64,000 bases of DNA from Erpobdella octoculata (lineage: Eukaryota > Annelida > Clitellata > Hirudinida > Erpobdellidae): assembly GCA_963978895.1 (NCBI GenBank), contig OZ022239.1:39281460-39345459 (forward strand), given 5' to 3'. This document shows positions 24,001 to 38,300 of this stretch, piece by piece; the first letter of the stretch is position 1, and each line of letters begins with the position of its first letter. The translations under genes and the position numbers were made by a program. The notes beneath the pieces are model-generated. The model did not search any database. It was not told the DNA's origin and saw only the letters and a list, made by a program, of their open reading frames with translations.

Positions 24001-26235
24001 TTATACTCACCAAGTTTTCTGGCACCTTCTCCTTTCCAGCCAGTCTCCTGAAGACAACAAAAATCTAAACATCGTCTTGCTGCCATATCAGCAACCTCAC
24101 CATCTCTTCCCCTCATCGTTCCAACATTCACAGAGCCAATTCTCAAACAAACACTTGAACCCTCTAAATTCTTCTTCAGGCCCATAGCAAACTTTTCACT
24201 TCCGTCTAGGCCCAGAAAAGGAAGCGCGGACCTTGTTTGACCGGGCGACGTCCGAGCCGGCATGGAATTCTTTGTTTCGTAACCCATATGGAATTTGGAG
24301 CAAAGTTTTACCCGGATGCCCTTCCTGCGAACCTCCCTTTAGTCGCCTTTTACGACACGCATAGGAGGATACACGGTGGTTCTATTCTATCGGCCCGAAC
24401 CACTAAGCTAAGACATGTATATATATATATACATATATATATATACATACATATATATACATATATAACAGTGTTTTACTATATTGTAAGTAATGAAAGA
24501 CTTTGATAATTCCAGCCAAATCTTTTGATGAAAACTTGTATCTAATTAATGATCAATAGTGAAATTTGACTGAAAGAACAGCTATGAAAAAAACAGTACA
24601 CATATTCTAACAGCTACCAAGATGAAACCATCACACACATGTATAACTCTGATTAACCAAAGAAGGGGGGGACACTGTAAATGAAAAAAAAATGCAAAGC
24701 TTCACGCATGTACACTAACGGTATATGCAACAAAGAAGTAGATATTGGTTTTCTTAAACCTGTTTTATAATAATAACTTGTCGCTAACATACTTCTACCA
24801 TCCCTTTTAACTTCTTTCTACACATTGTTGTTACACTATGTTATTATTATTTAAATTTTGTTTTCTTATCAATCAGGAAAGTTACTAACCCGAGCTCACA
24901 AGATTGCATACAACCTTCTACACAAAGTTGGATCAAAAGGAGATGGTGCTGTAAAACCTGGTGATAGGGTAATAGATTTATTGAAAACATTTTACAATCT
25001 TTATTATTGCAATATAATAGAATATAAGTGCTTTCACCGTTTTGATTTGATTGAAATTGCTCGCCAACTTGTGAATGCCCTATTATTTTGCTGCGGACCA
25101 TCACTGCTGGTTATATTAAACATATCACTAAAAAAGCTGCACCAAGAAAGAACGTCTAGAACACACAATGTACCTTGGCTTGAACGTACAACATAGTACT
25201 ATAGTGAAATATATATTTATTTATTTATTTTCTAGTCAACACCTAAACTTGAAAATTAAAAAGATGTGTATCTCTGCAAAAGGTTTGAAAGCAAAATAGT
25301 GAAACATACAGTCTAAAACTTAATAAAAATAAAACTTTAATTTTTAATGCTTCAGTTTTATTTGTTGGTTAGAGATAGAATTCAAATAAATGATTGCTGT
25401 ATTTCAGAAACAAGAGTTTTTCTGCAATTTTGCAAGGTATATTGCTGCATTGTTTGGCATACAGCTGTCCAGCTACTGTAAAAAATTGGCTCACTTTCCA
25501 CAGTGGTGAGCAGCTCATAAAAATACCTGCGAGCAGCGATTTCAAGGAGTACTGAGTAAAGCCGGATAACTATGTTAGTTAAGTATAATGCAAGGCTCTA
25601 TACTCTATGACTACTTTAGGCATGTATTTATGTTAATTGAACCTTTTGTTACACATCCTTCTGTCTACATAATTTATGAATATGTTGCTCTTTACTTTTT
25701 TGTCAAGTTTCTCAAAATGCATTTTATCAGCAGTCGGCTATTTGCAATCTGCAATCAAACAATTTAGCAATATAATATTTGATTAAACTGTTGGAATTGG
25801 TAATGCAAATGGATGTAATGCAGGTTAAAAATTGTAGAAAACATGAAAACAGAATTCAAACCAACAGTTTAATTAATTGGAGGATATCAGTACCAAAACA
25901 TTTAGAGCTGGCTTCTAGTCCTTGTGTTTAGATTAGGAGTTAACCAGCTTGTTTACCAACTGAGCCACCGACCATCACCAAAAAATGATGGCTAGAAGTC
26001 TCAGTCTTTCGGAGCTACTTAACATTAGACTACGACTATGATAGGCTCAGAACTCTTTACTTCGGCTCGACAGCTAGTCTGCTGCCAGATAGATAATTTT
26101 TTATGAAGGGAAACATTGCGTTGAAATGTTTCAAGAGCCTACAAATCGGATGACTAACTGTCACCACAAATAACGCAAATATTTATACGACTCTACTAGG
26201 AATCGAACCCACGCGTCTACGGCAACACCGCCTCG

Positions 26236-26298
<63 letters not shown>

Positions 26299-26324
26299 TT
26301 ATATATATTTATATATGTTTATAT

Positions 26325-26357
<33 letters not shown>

Positions 26358-29300
26358 TTACATATAGATACATTTCATGCAAAATTTCATTGGTGACACT
26401 GTTCGAGTCTGCTAAACGGACATACTGACAGTTTACACCAATTGGTAGATGTTGCCGGTTCTTTAGAAGATAATTTCACCATGAATTTGTTGTATTATAT
26501 AGGTCATTTGATCACATGTGGATCATAAGATTTGTTGTGGCAAAAGTCTTAGCTGACCTACCACCAAATAAGATTTCACAATTACAAACAATATTAAACC
26601 GCTTTTCGGTTACACACAATCTCAACATTTAGTTTAGTTAATATTAATATGCATGAGTTCTCCGTCCCGCTGATCCCTCTCGTGGCTAAAGCTGTAACTA
26701 TGCTAAAAGTTACCATGAGTCTCTGTTATTATTCTTTGTTAAATATTTTTTCTTCTTATTTTTTCTTCTGCTTTGAGTCTAAGGAATGGGGTGCACCACA
26801 TTAATTGCTTTCTTATAAAATAAGAGATTTCATAATAATTTGAAAACATTTTTTTAACAAATTTATTGGTTTGTTACGTTGATAATAAGTGCAAAAAATT
26901 TGTTGTAGGTGGCCCTCGTGTATCCAAACAATGAACCGATATCATTCATAGGAGCATTTTATGGATGCTTGACAGCAGGTGTCGTTCCTGTCCCAATCGA
27001 GGTTCCCCTCACAAAGAGGGTTAGCTCTTCTTCTTCTTCATCTTCATCATCATCATGGGTTTGTTGAGGCTGCTGGCCTGGTTCAGTTTTTTTCTTTTAT
27101 TTTTAATGAGTTTCTTTATTATTTTGTTTAGCAATTAATTTATTTTTAGGTAATGTGATTATATTTGATGCTTTGTCACTTTCGCTTACACGTATCTCGA
27201 TGTTTGTTCTGATTTTATTGGATGTTAATTAATAAATTTATTTTTGTGACAATCTATACAACGTTTTATTTAATTTGATCCAATCTTAAACCAGTTCTAC
27301 TCTCAATATGCTAAAGAGCTGAAGTATTATATAATTGATTTAATTCAAGGGCTGTTTTTTATTGTTTTTTTATTTGTTTTTACTGCTGTTGGTGGTCTTT
27401 GAGTTATATTATTGTGTGTAGTTTATAGTTAATGGAATATTCTTTTTAACAAGTTACAGTGTTTTGCAATGACTAAGGGTCTGCATAACCGACTTTTTTA
27501 GACTTGCTGAGATTACCGAGCTGGTTTTGCCGACTGTTATTTGTCAAAAGTCGGCAATGATCGGTTGAGTGGCGACTATGCCGACAATTTCACTTTTGTA
27601 CACACAAAACACGTCGGACAAAACCACATCGACATTAGTGTGCTGATTTTTTTTTGTTTTTACAAATTTCAAAAATGTCAGATTCTTTATTTTTCATATT
27701 TTTCCCATACAAATAAATTTTTCTGTCAGATTTAATTGCAAGTTTGACAGATTTAAATGTTTGGTGCTATCTATGGGTCAATGAAAAAAATTACAAAAGT
27801 CCTCGTCTTATATCTAAGGGACTTCAGCGCATTTTCGGCTAATGCATTAAAATGCTTAGCTTACCAATATTTAAAAGAATTTATAAATACTTATGATTTA
27901 AAAGCAGTTTTGTTATTTTTACAATTTTAATATACAAAATTTTACAATTAAAGGAAATCCTATTTTTTTCTTTTTTATTTCTTGTTGCCTCGGGATAAAT
28001 GCAAACTAAATCTCAGATATCTGTTTAAGTAGTAGTCAGTTTTATATTTGAACTCTGTCAGCTTTATAATTTAATTTATTATGGTTATTTTGAATTCATT
28101 ATTATTCATGTTAAACAGTAGTTGTTTGAGGCACAATCAGTGTTGTTTCAGTTAGAGTATCAGTAAAAGTTAGTCAATTTAATATTTTTTAGTTAGTATT
28201 ACAGTTAAAGTTATTTTTTTTCATTTTTTCCAATTAATATTAGAGTTAATATTTTTTTCAGTTACTATTACAGTTAGTATAACAGTTATTAATATAACCC
28301 AGTACTGATATTACTAAGCGAACGCTGTCTCAGTTTCACTTCTTGTGCATCTGAATTCCATTCTTTTTTTGCTAATAAAAGCAGGAAAAGTAGTCTGTGC
28401 GCTATTCTGGTTAACCGTGTTTCCTATATCATTTTCTATTAGTTTGCGCTTGGCCCTTAGCTTTTTGCGATTTGTCTCCAAAACCTCAAGTTCTTTTGCC
28501 ACTTCCGTTCCTTATGTCTATGACTTAGATGATTTACTTTTCAATAGAGCTCCGCAAGTTTCGCCCACGTGAGCTTCCGAATCATTTTCTCCCACACTAC
28601 AAACCGGCTTTTATTAGTAGAGGGTTCGTAACTTAAATAACGCCAAACTCCATTTTCTTGTTTTCGGCCAGAATTTATTTTTAGCATTGTTTATACGTCG
28701 TTAAATGCAAATAAAGCGATAAAAAAGAAAATCGTAGTAGAGATAAAAGACACGAGTGGGTCCGGTCACCAAATAGAAACAAAGAAATAAAATTTTGGCG
28801 CATTTCAGTATTGGATTTTCCTAAAACATTTTTTTTCAGTTTGTATTACAGTTACTACTTTTTTTTACTATTAGTATTACAATTAAAGTTAACATTATTT
28901 TTCAGTTAAAGTTTCAGTTAGTACTTAACTTAAATCTCTTTTTTCAGTTATTAGACCAAATTCAGTTAAAATTACACTTAACTGAAACAACACTGGGCAC
29001 AATGATACAGTGGTAAAGTCTTCGACTTTTAAGCTTGGGGTCCCGGATTCAACTCCCGGGTAGGTAAGGAGTTCACTCTTGGCTCGGGTCAACTCAGCCT
29101 TTCATCCTCCTGTGTTAGTCAAATGAGTACCGTTGGTTTCACTGGGGATAAAGCGATTGAGGCGCTGAATATGGCTGCCTGCATCATAGTGGTTTTGAAA
29201 TTATAACACCACTATACTAAAACCACATTATGCGCATATCTACCTCAGGTTACCTGCTTAACTTGGGTCACATTATGTACATATCTACCTTAGGTTATCT

Positions 29301-32300
29301 GCTTAACTCGGGCAAAAACATCGCCGAGTTTAGAAAGCGGTTTAAAATCTGCCAATTTATTGTTTTGAACTAAAATTTAAAAGAATAGTTTTACAATGCA
29401 CTGAAAACAAGTCATAATCTCTAAATCTATGCAAGTTCTCATTCATTTTGTACAAGCTAAATAACAAGTTTTATAAGCAAGTAAAATGAAATACTTTGGC
29501 TTAAATTGAATAATTTACGAACTTTGAAAGTATGAATATGTCTTGCAAATTTGAATATTTCATTATTATATTTCAAATAAATGCATATCGGCGTGCTTAT
29601 GTCGAGGTTGTTTATCATTGAGCGGTTATATGTTGGGGTGATTTCATACGAGTGCCATCATATAGACATATAGGCTGATTCCACATTACAGCAAAAAATA
29701 TGCAAATCATCATTGTTCAACTTTGAACAAAGTCATTTTTAATTCAATTTTGTTATACAATAACACTCTATTCTCGTGTATAGGCTCGTATGGGAAGTCT
29801 TAAAAATCACAATATTTTTTTCTTATACAAAATTATTTTTTCAAAAATAGAAAAAAGAATAATTTTTGTCTTAAGTCTTTCCTGGGTGGTAAAGGTTCAG
29901 CATGCCAACTTTCATGCAGATATTTTCATTGGTTCTGAGGTAATTTAAGGACAAACACTAGCAATTTGCGCAATACTGGATTCGCTATTATTGCCTCGCC
30001 CCGTGAAAACTAGTCGGGACAGATTTGGGGGGTTCACCACCCTTTCTTCCTATGTTAGAAAGAACAGATTGATGAAACAAACTTAAGCCTTAAAAGGTTA
30101 AGTTAAATGTATTGAAGTAATTTAACTAACATTGTGTCGCAACAGGACGCTGGTGGCCAAGGTGTTGGGTTTCTTCTGGGAAGTCTCGGAGTGTCGGTCG
30201 CCATGACATCCGAGGCTTGCTACAAAGGACTCCCAAGAAATTCCAATGGGGATGTTATCACTTTTAGAGGTGTTCGATCATGATCACATTTATATAAACG
30301 TATATTTTTTATTAGTTTTTTTATTTATTTACATTATCTGATTAGAATTATAAAAATGTGGCTTTGATATGTATTGTAGTAAAATTTGTTTGTAGGTTAT
30401 TAAATTTTAATTTTTTGTAGAAATTGATTAATTAAATATTCAACAAGGTTGGCCTCAGATGCAGTGGTTTGTAACTGAAGGACTGAGTAAGCCGTCAAAG
30501 GATTGGCTGCCTCCTCCAAGACCTTCCGACAATGCTGCTGCTTACATCGAGGTGATAATTTACTTCTTGTTTATGAGTAGTAACAACACATGAACATCAT
30601 CTTTGTTGTGTTTGTTATTGAAATTGTAGTATGCGACCATGAAAGATGGAAGTGTCATGGGTGTAACTCACAGCAGGTCAAGCATGTTGAGTCATTGTCG
30701 AGCTCTCACTGTCGCTTGCAACTATACTGAAGGTTCTTCTTCTTTTTGTTTGAATGTTATTCTTAAAATATATCAAGTTTAGATATAGCAGAACATATGA
30801 TGGTTAGATGAATATGTGGTGTGTCATTGACTGACAAAGTATGCAGCAGGGTCAATTTCCGGTGTATGCTGGGAGTTCCTTGATTGGCTGGTGTGGTAAA
30901 GCATGGCGGATTAGATGATTTTCTTTCTAGAAGCTTTTACTTGAAATAAGTGAAGTCTACGTGAGAGAGCTTCTAAGAAGTCTAAATTTAATATATTTGT
31001 TCAGTTTAGCATTTGAACAAATTAAATTAATTATAAACACTAACAACATTTTACATGTGGAATACTTCTTTATTTATTTCTTCAGGAGAAGTGATGGTTT
31101 GTGTGTTGGACTTCAAGAGGGATGTTGGTTTGTGGCATGCAGTTCTCACTGTAAGCTAAATCTTTCTTATTTTTAGTTTTTTTAATTGAATTACTTTTTA
31201 AATTACAAATAGTATTAATAGATAACTATTACTTGTGATTACTAATAAAATATACTTGTTTAATTGTTTACAGAGTGTGTTCAATGGCATGCATGTGATA
31301 TTTGTTCCATATTCCGTAATGAAAATTGATCCTGCTTCTTGGATGAAAATGGTCACCAGGTTTAAAGGTGGTGTTCTGTTCATTAGAATGAAATCAAGTT
31401 TCTCATATCTAATGCTCTGTAAATCTTTTGTGAAATTCTCTTTTAGGCATGGATATCTTATCATATTACTTTATTTTACAATCTTATAAATGAGAAAATT
31501 AATAAGAAAGACAGCATAAATGCCATTTGATGATATGGCAATAAAATCAAATATTATTTTTCTGATTTATAAGCAGAAACATCAAGGTCATTTGAATTTA
31601 TTAACTTATTTAATATAGCCTCCGTTGCCATAGTCAAATCTCGTGATCTTCACTGGGGCTTGTTAGCTCAGAAAGATCACAAAGACATCAACTTTTCAAG
31701 TCTTCGAATGCTTCTTGTTGCTGATGGAGCAAATCCATGTTTGTTTCTTTTTTATTTTTTACAATGTTTTTATCAGGTCACTTTCTTGTCTGTTTGTTTG
31801 TTCGTTTGTCTGTCCGCGAATGTAGAATTAAAATATTGCCTATATGCTGTAAGTAGACGTTTATTTCTTACCAGCTTATATATGTCACTAGGTGTTGAAT
31901 CCAATACAATAGTGTTTTTTTAACATTGTCCCCGATAGATCATATATTTCACTGACTTAGGTTTCCTTACATTGCTAGATGAAAGTTGAAAGAGAAAACT
32001 TAAAAGTAAAAAATAATTAAATAATATTTTAAATTCAATGGGCTAACGTTGTTTTTCAAAAAATGTATTTTTTATGATGTAAAAATTATTTTCTACTTTT
32101 TCGTTTTTTCGATAGGTGGCAAAACGTTGGGTTCTTATAGCCTACAATATCAAAACTTTTGTAAGACAAATAGTTAGAAAAAAGAATGCACCCAACATTT
32201 TTCATTGTATATGAATTATAAACTGTTATAAAGTATGTTACCATAATGTGACCAAGTTATTCAGAAATTCTGCCAGGCTTATAGGAATATTATTTAATAC

Positions 32301-35300
32301 TTTTTAGGGGGCAAGAAAATTTTTTTTTAATGTATTTTTTATGATGTAAATTTTTGTTTGTTCAAGTTCTTATTCTATTGGTCATTATTAAGCATCTGCG
32401 TCCCGATATCGTTATCTCGAATTCAATCGAGATTTCAAAACGATACGGGATTCCCGTATCACCATTGAAACGATACAGCCTGCGGAAGAAGTCTCGTATC
32501 GATATTAATTGGCGATACTTAAAATTTCATTCTCGATTGAAATCCCGAAAAATATCGGGATTTTTTAAAAATATTTTCCAATAAATAATGAAAGTCATAC
32601 ATATTTAATTAACGATTGTCACAACTGTGAATATTTGCAATTGATTCATCAACATTGATTAATTAATCTACCTATTGACAGAAGTTTATAACTATCATCA
32701 TCCCCACTTTAAATTCGGTTTTCCAGACAGCCTGTAGCCCCATTATTTACTATTTTTAGTCTGGGAACCTGCAGCAAAAAAACCACGCTCCTCTTAGGCT
32801 GCTAGTCGAGCTCTGCATACTACTGATATTACAAGCCCTACAAGGCAATCGTACTCGCTGACATCGATGACTATTATTATTAATGAGAATAATGAGTAAT
32901 GTAATAGTAATGATCATTCTATGTTTATGTTTTGGTTTAGTCTGTTTGATAAACTTATTTTTTCAAATTTGTTACATAGAATTGGAATGATTATTTTAGT
33001 GTTTCGATATCCGTAATTGACCGTAATAGTAGCTCATCTAAGATATATTTTTATAATCTCGATGATATTCTTGGTTGTGTGTGAGTATGTGTGTGCCACC
33101 TGTAGTGTGCACGACAGTGCCGTAGCCCGTATCGTCTGCAGCTGGAATTCGAAACTTTCTCAGCTTCTTTCTTGCTATTGCTAACCGCATTCGCCATCGC
33201 CTATAAATAAACACGCTGGGTTTTTTCACTTTTTTAATTCTTGCATAGAGGCACTTTCTCGTGTTTGTCATCATTATCATGCCGCGTCACTAAATAAAGT
33301 AAATAAATACTTTCTATCGGCGGTAGCATTTTATTTAGAGTCTAAATTTAGACAAATAGATGTACCGAAACTAAACAAATGAAACTTATTTCAAGTTGTA
33401 CAAAAAAATTAAATTTGGTAAATTTTTTAATATTTATATATTTTTTTTCAATGAATTTCTTTAATGTAGTTATTAATATTGTCTGTCGCGTATATTTCAT
33501 CATTCTATGTTATCTCTAGGCAAAATTTCCGCTTCAGTCGAGATCCCGAAATCGTATCGTATCGAATCGATATTGTATCGTTATTGGTTGAAGCGTCTCG
33601 TATCGTATCGTTTAATTCGAGGCAAATTTCAGAAATCGTATCGTATCGTATCGTTCCAAAAAAATAACGGGACGCAGAAGCTTAGTCATTATGCTTGCAT
33701 TAATTTTATTGGTCATTATGCTAGCATTAATTTTCTTGTCATTAAGCTAGCATTAATTCTGCCTACATTATGCAAACATTAATTCTATTGGTGATTATCT
33801 TAACATGAATTCTATTTGTCATTATGCTAACACTAATTCTATTTTACTATTCAGGGTCTTTGACATCTTGTGACTCGTTCTTGAATGTCTTTCAAAATAA
33901 AGGTCTCAAGCCAGAAGCGATTTGTCCGTGTGCTTGCAGTACTGAGGCTGCTACTATTTCCATCCGTAGGTAAGAGAAGCTCGTTTGATTTTAGTTAGAA
34001 TTGAATGGCCTTATTTTTATTGCTAATGTTGAACTGCTGTATTCTTGAACTGCTTGGCGTTTCATATTTATAAAAATATGTTCTTTAAAATGTTGTCGAT
34101 GAGTGCATGGTAAGTTCAACTCGGATGGAAGTTAAGACTTTCAAAAATGAAAAGAGTTGTGGTAAATATTTACAGGCCTGGGAAGACAGGAGCGAATACA
34201 TCGGGTCGAGGAGTTTTATCCATGCAGGGTTTGAGTCACGGAGTTGTCAGGGTTGATGTTGCTAATAGTTTGACATCACTCACTCTCCAGGATTGTGGCC
34301 AAGTCCTTCCAGGAGGTATGCTGTTTATTCTTATTTAGTTTTAAAGATAAAAAATAATGCTATTCAGTAATTAAAATTAAGAGTTTGAGTGGAAAGTTCA
34401 GATGGAGTTGGAACTGAAATATTGATCTACAGTAAAAGTCCTGAAGACCGGAAACCCTCGGAGAAGAGCAAAAGTGTTCGCTTTCTGGTTCTGTACGTTT
34501 CTCAGTACATCTTATTAGAAACCAGTCAACCAACCACAAATGCATACGAAACACAAATATATAATAAACTGCAACAAAAGATAAAGAATGACACAAGCAA
34601 AACATAGTTTTTTTGGGTGCATAATACATGCTTCTGTTAATTACGTGTACTAATCAAATTAATAATAATTAGCATGGTTTTTTCGTTTTAAAACTTCTTC
34701 ATCAATTTCAACTTTGTCAGAATCTGTAAGTTTGTACAGCTCTTCCTTCCTAAAATGAGTAGCCAGATTCATCAACTTTTTGGTATATTCAAAAGCTGCT
34801 CTATTTGGCAAGTGCTTCATCACCATCCTTTAAATCGTTGTATTCTGCTTGTAATACAGTTGGGTTTTCAGGTGATAGGGTATGGACCAGATTTTTTACT
34901 GTCATCCTTGGTAACTAATTTTTACCACAGCGCAGAATCCACCATATTGTTTTCCAAGTTAAAGTCACACCTCTTAAAGCATTTTGTGATAGACACTGAT
35001 TGCAAGATGTCCATAAAAAATTTGAGCCATTTTATTGCATGCAGCAAATTGATAGATTTTGCCAGCTCTATGCCGTCCTTGATAAAACACAACAAAGATA
35101 AAATGACGGTAGATTTAATAAGGAGTTTTATTTATAACATTTGCATAGCTTGTTTCTTATTGAATGGTCTCAGCTTGGGTTTTTTGGATTTGTAAAAGCA
35201 TTGAGTTATAAATAGTAACTAGATAGTTCTAGATATTCATGTAGAAAACGGACTGGATCGCTATAGAGGACTTTTATTGTATATGCATTTATAAATATGA

Positions 35301-38300
35301 TTTTATCTATTTATTGAAATGGTAATAATAATTTATTGATATTGTTATATGCACTTATTGATTTATTCATATCTATTTATAGGTATATATGCATAAATTT
35401 GTTTCTCATTATTACATTTAAATGTAGCTGTAAATTGATATTATTCATTCCAAAGGCTCAATGGTAGTTGTGAAGCTGGATGAACAACCTGTTTTGTGCA
35501 AAACTGATGAAGTTGGTGAATTGTGTTTAAGTGCCTCGTATTGTGGTACTGGATACTGGGGACTTCAAGGACTCTCCAACAGCATATTCAAGGTGAGTTT
35601 ATATTTTAATTTTTAATATCCTTATTGTTAGTTTTTCACGATGATTATTGAAAGGATGCAAATTATTTCAATGATATTTTATTTGTTTTTATCTAACTAG
35701 ATTATATTAATTTAAATGATAGATCAGTCCAAGCATGGGTGATGGAAGAATGTTAGGTGAAAGTCTCTATGTCAGGACAGGATTGCTCGGCTTTCTGGGA
35801 CCCGTAAATGCTTAATTTTATTTTGCTCAACATTGTTTTTGATTATTTTAAATCCTTCATATTAACTTCACCGGGCTTGCTTGAGGTAAAATTTAGTGTA
35901 TTAAATTGTTAATTAATCACAATGCAATTTGTCAGATTTTCGAATTAATTAAACAAAGTTTTTGACAGGTTTTATTTTTTTTATAATGATAAGTCTCTAA
36001 CAAGTAAACCTTAAAAAACTTCATTTATTAAAAATCTTTTATATATTTGAAATAGAAAAATACTAATTTAATGCAAATATTTTTTTATGAAGATATAAGC
36101 CTATAATAGCGTAACTGTTGTCTCGTGTCTAATGCCATACTTTTTTTAGAAAGTGAAAAAACGACCATTGGCAAACTCCCCACCATTGTCAGTTCTTATT
36201 GCTTTGATTTTTCAAACACTGTTTTGAATTCACTAAATTTGTCTGAGTTTTAGACTGCAAATAATAAGCCCAGCAGTGTCTTGTTGAATCATCTAAACTA
36301 TTTTTACAAAAACATGGATTACAGTATTCTAAACACTATATAAATTCAAAGAGTATTTTTAGTGTAAAATTTATATCTGCATTCATGAAAAGAAAATCTT
36401 ATAATCAATAATTTCAATAAAATTGGTATAACAACAATATTCCATTATAAATAAAAAAAAATTGTAATATCTATGAATTACCGAGTCGACGTAAAAAACT
36501 TCAGATAGATAGGAATACGTGAAATGGTTAAAAGTGGAATTCAATGTTTGTTGTCTTTCAATGAAATAAACAATGATGCAGAGCGTTCAAAATATTTTGT
36601 TGTTGTTTTAGTGTGAATATCTCAAAATTAATTTTTGGTTCTAACAAGTCTATGGACCAAGTTTTGAAGAAATCAAGCTTAAGGGTGACAGTCAGGTCAG
36701 TAAAAATTTCAGTGCAAGATGCCGATTTTGTCCTAATAAGTGCGTCTGTGGCAATGTTTGGTGATTATCTTTAAAAATAAACATTTAATATGCAGTTTTG
36801 TTGAAAATAAAATTTCAAACATTGAGTCATTCTACTCTTTGGTCATGTTATTAAATGATTAAGGAACAAAATTTCAAGCATTGAAACTCTTGATCATGTT
36901 AATAGTTAATTGAAAGAACTGAAAGTGCCAAAATCAATATAAACAAAAAAGTTAAGAAATAGTTGGAAAAAGTTTAACTACCCTTTTTTAGTTTAGTTAT
37001 CAACTATCTTAAATTAGTTTCAACTTAAAGTTTAACTAAGGTTTTTTAATTAAAAATTAGTTAAAGTTTAACTTTAAAAAAATAGTTTGTGCCCATCTCT
37101 GCAAGACCCCACACAATTATGGAAAAAAAGAAGAAACCGGAGAGAGAATATTAGAGAAGAGGCGAAGAGAAAAAAATAGAAGCTTGCCCCCCCCTGCAAA
37201 AATTCCTGCAGGCACCCATGACTTAAGCGTCAAAAGATTCCAACGCATTTCCTCAAGCAAGCAAGCTAAATTAGTTAAATTAATATAAAGGATTTAAAAA
37301 ATTATCAAATTCGTTAAAAAAAACGAGAATTGATTTGGTAAATAAAGGATTTATAATACAAAGTTTGTTTTAATGGATTGATTTTTTATTTAAAAAAAAA
37401 ATACTAGGGTGGTCTGATATTCGTGTGCGGCAGTCGCGAAGGTTTGATGGAAGTAGCAGGTCGTCGCCACAACACTGATGACATTATAGCAACAGTGCTT
37501 GCTGTCGAACCTCAGAAGTTTATATACAGGGGTCGTATTGCCGTCTTCTCTATCAAGGTCTTAAAAGATGAGAGGATCATTATCATTGCAGAACAGAGGC
37601 CCGAATGTGCCGAAGAGGAAGTCAGTTGTTTTCTTCTTCATTTATGATATAGTGGTTTGAGTGGAAAGTTGTTTGGAAGATTTTTTTGTGGATATACAAT
37701 GTTGTTGTAATTTCATTGCCATTATGCTTATGTTTAATTGATCCATTATGAAATAAATATTTAAGTTATCTAAAAAGTTTAATAAAATGTATTGTCATTA
37801 AGTCATTATATATTTATATTTATAAATATTGTTTCTGTTAGAGTTTTCAATGGATGAGCAGAGTTTTACAAGCAGTGGACAGTATCCATCAAGTTGGAGT
37901 TTATTGTCTAGCACTTGTTCCTCCAAACAATCTTCCAAAAGTGAGAAAAAAATCTTTTAAAAAATGTGTTTTTCAATTGGATCTGCCATCGTTCATGAGA
38001 GGTTTGAGTGCAGGAAGTGAATGGTTTTGAATTATCTAATAGTAATTTATTGAAGCTGTGAATGTTGGCTGCATGACGTTTGGGCAGAGGTATTTTGGCA
38101 CAAAACTTTTCTACACTCTCAGTCATTGGCGTACGGGAGCTAATCGGAGTGGGGGGCTGAAATAATTATTGCCCGAATGCTGGTGGATGGATAGCATGCA
38201 AGGGTTAGGGTCTTATCTTCCAAGGGGATAAATGAACATGGGCATTATAATAAATTACCTTTTGATCAAATCTATTTTTGAGAAACTTTTCCTTCCCACT

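Noticed and set aside
27480..27640. A second MULE end related to 11059-12345
   Set aside because: Shares CCGAC/GTCGG-rich texture, but no inverted partner, target duplication or transposase signature could be found.
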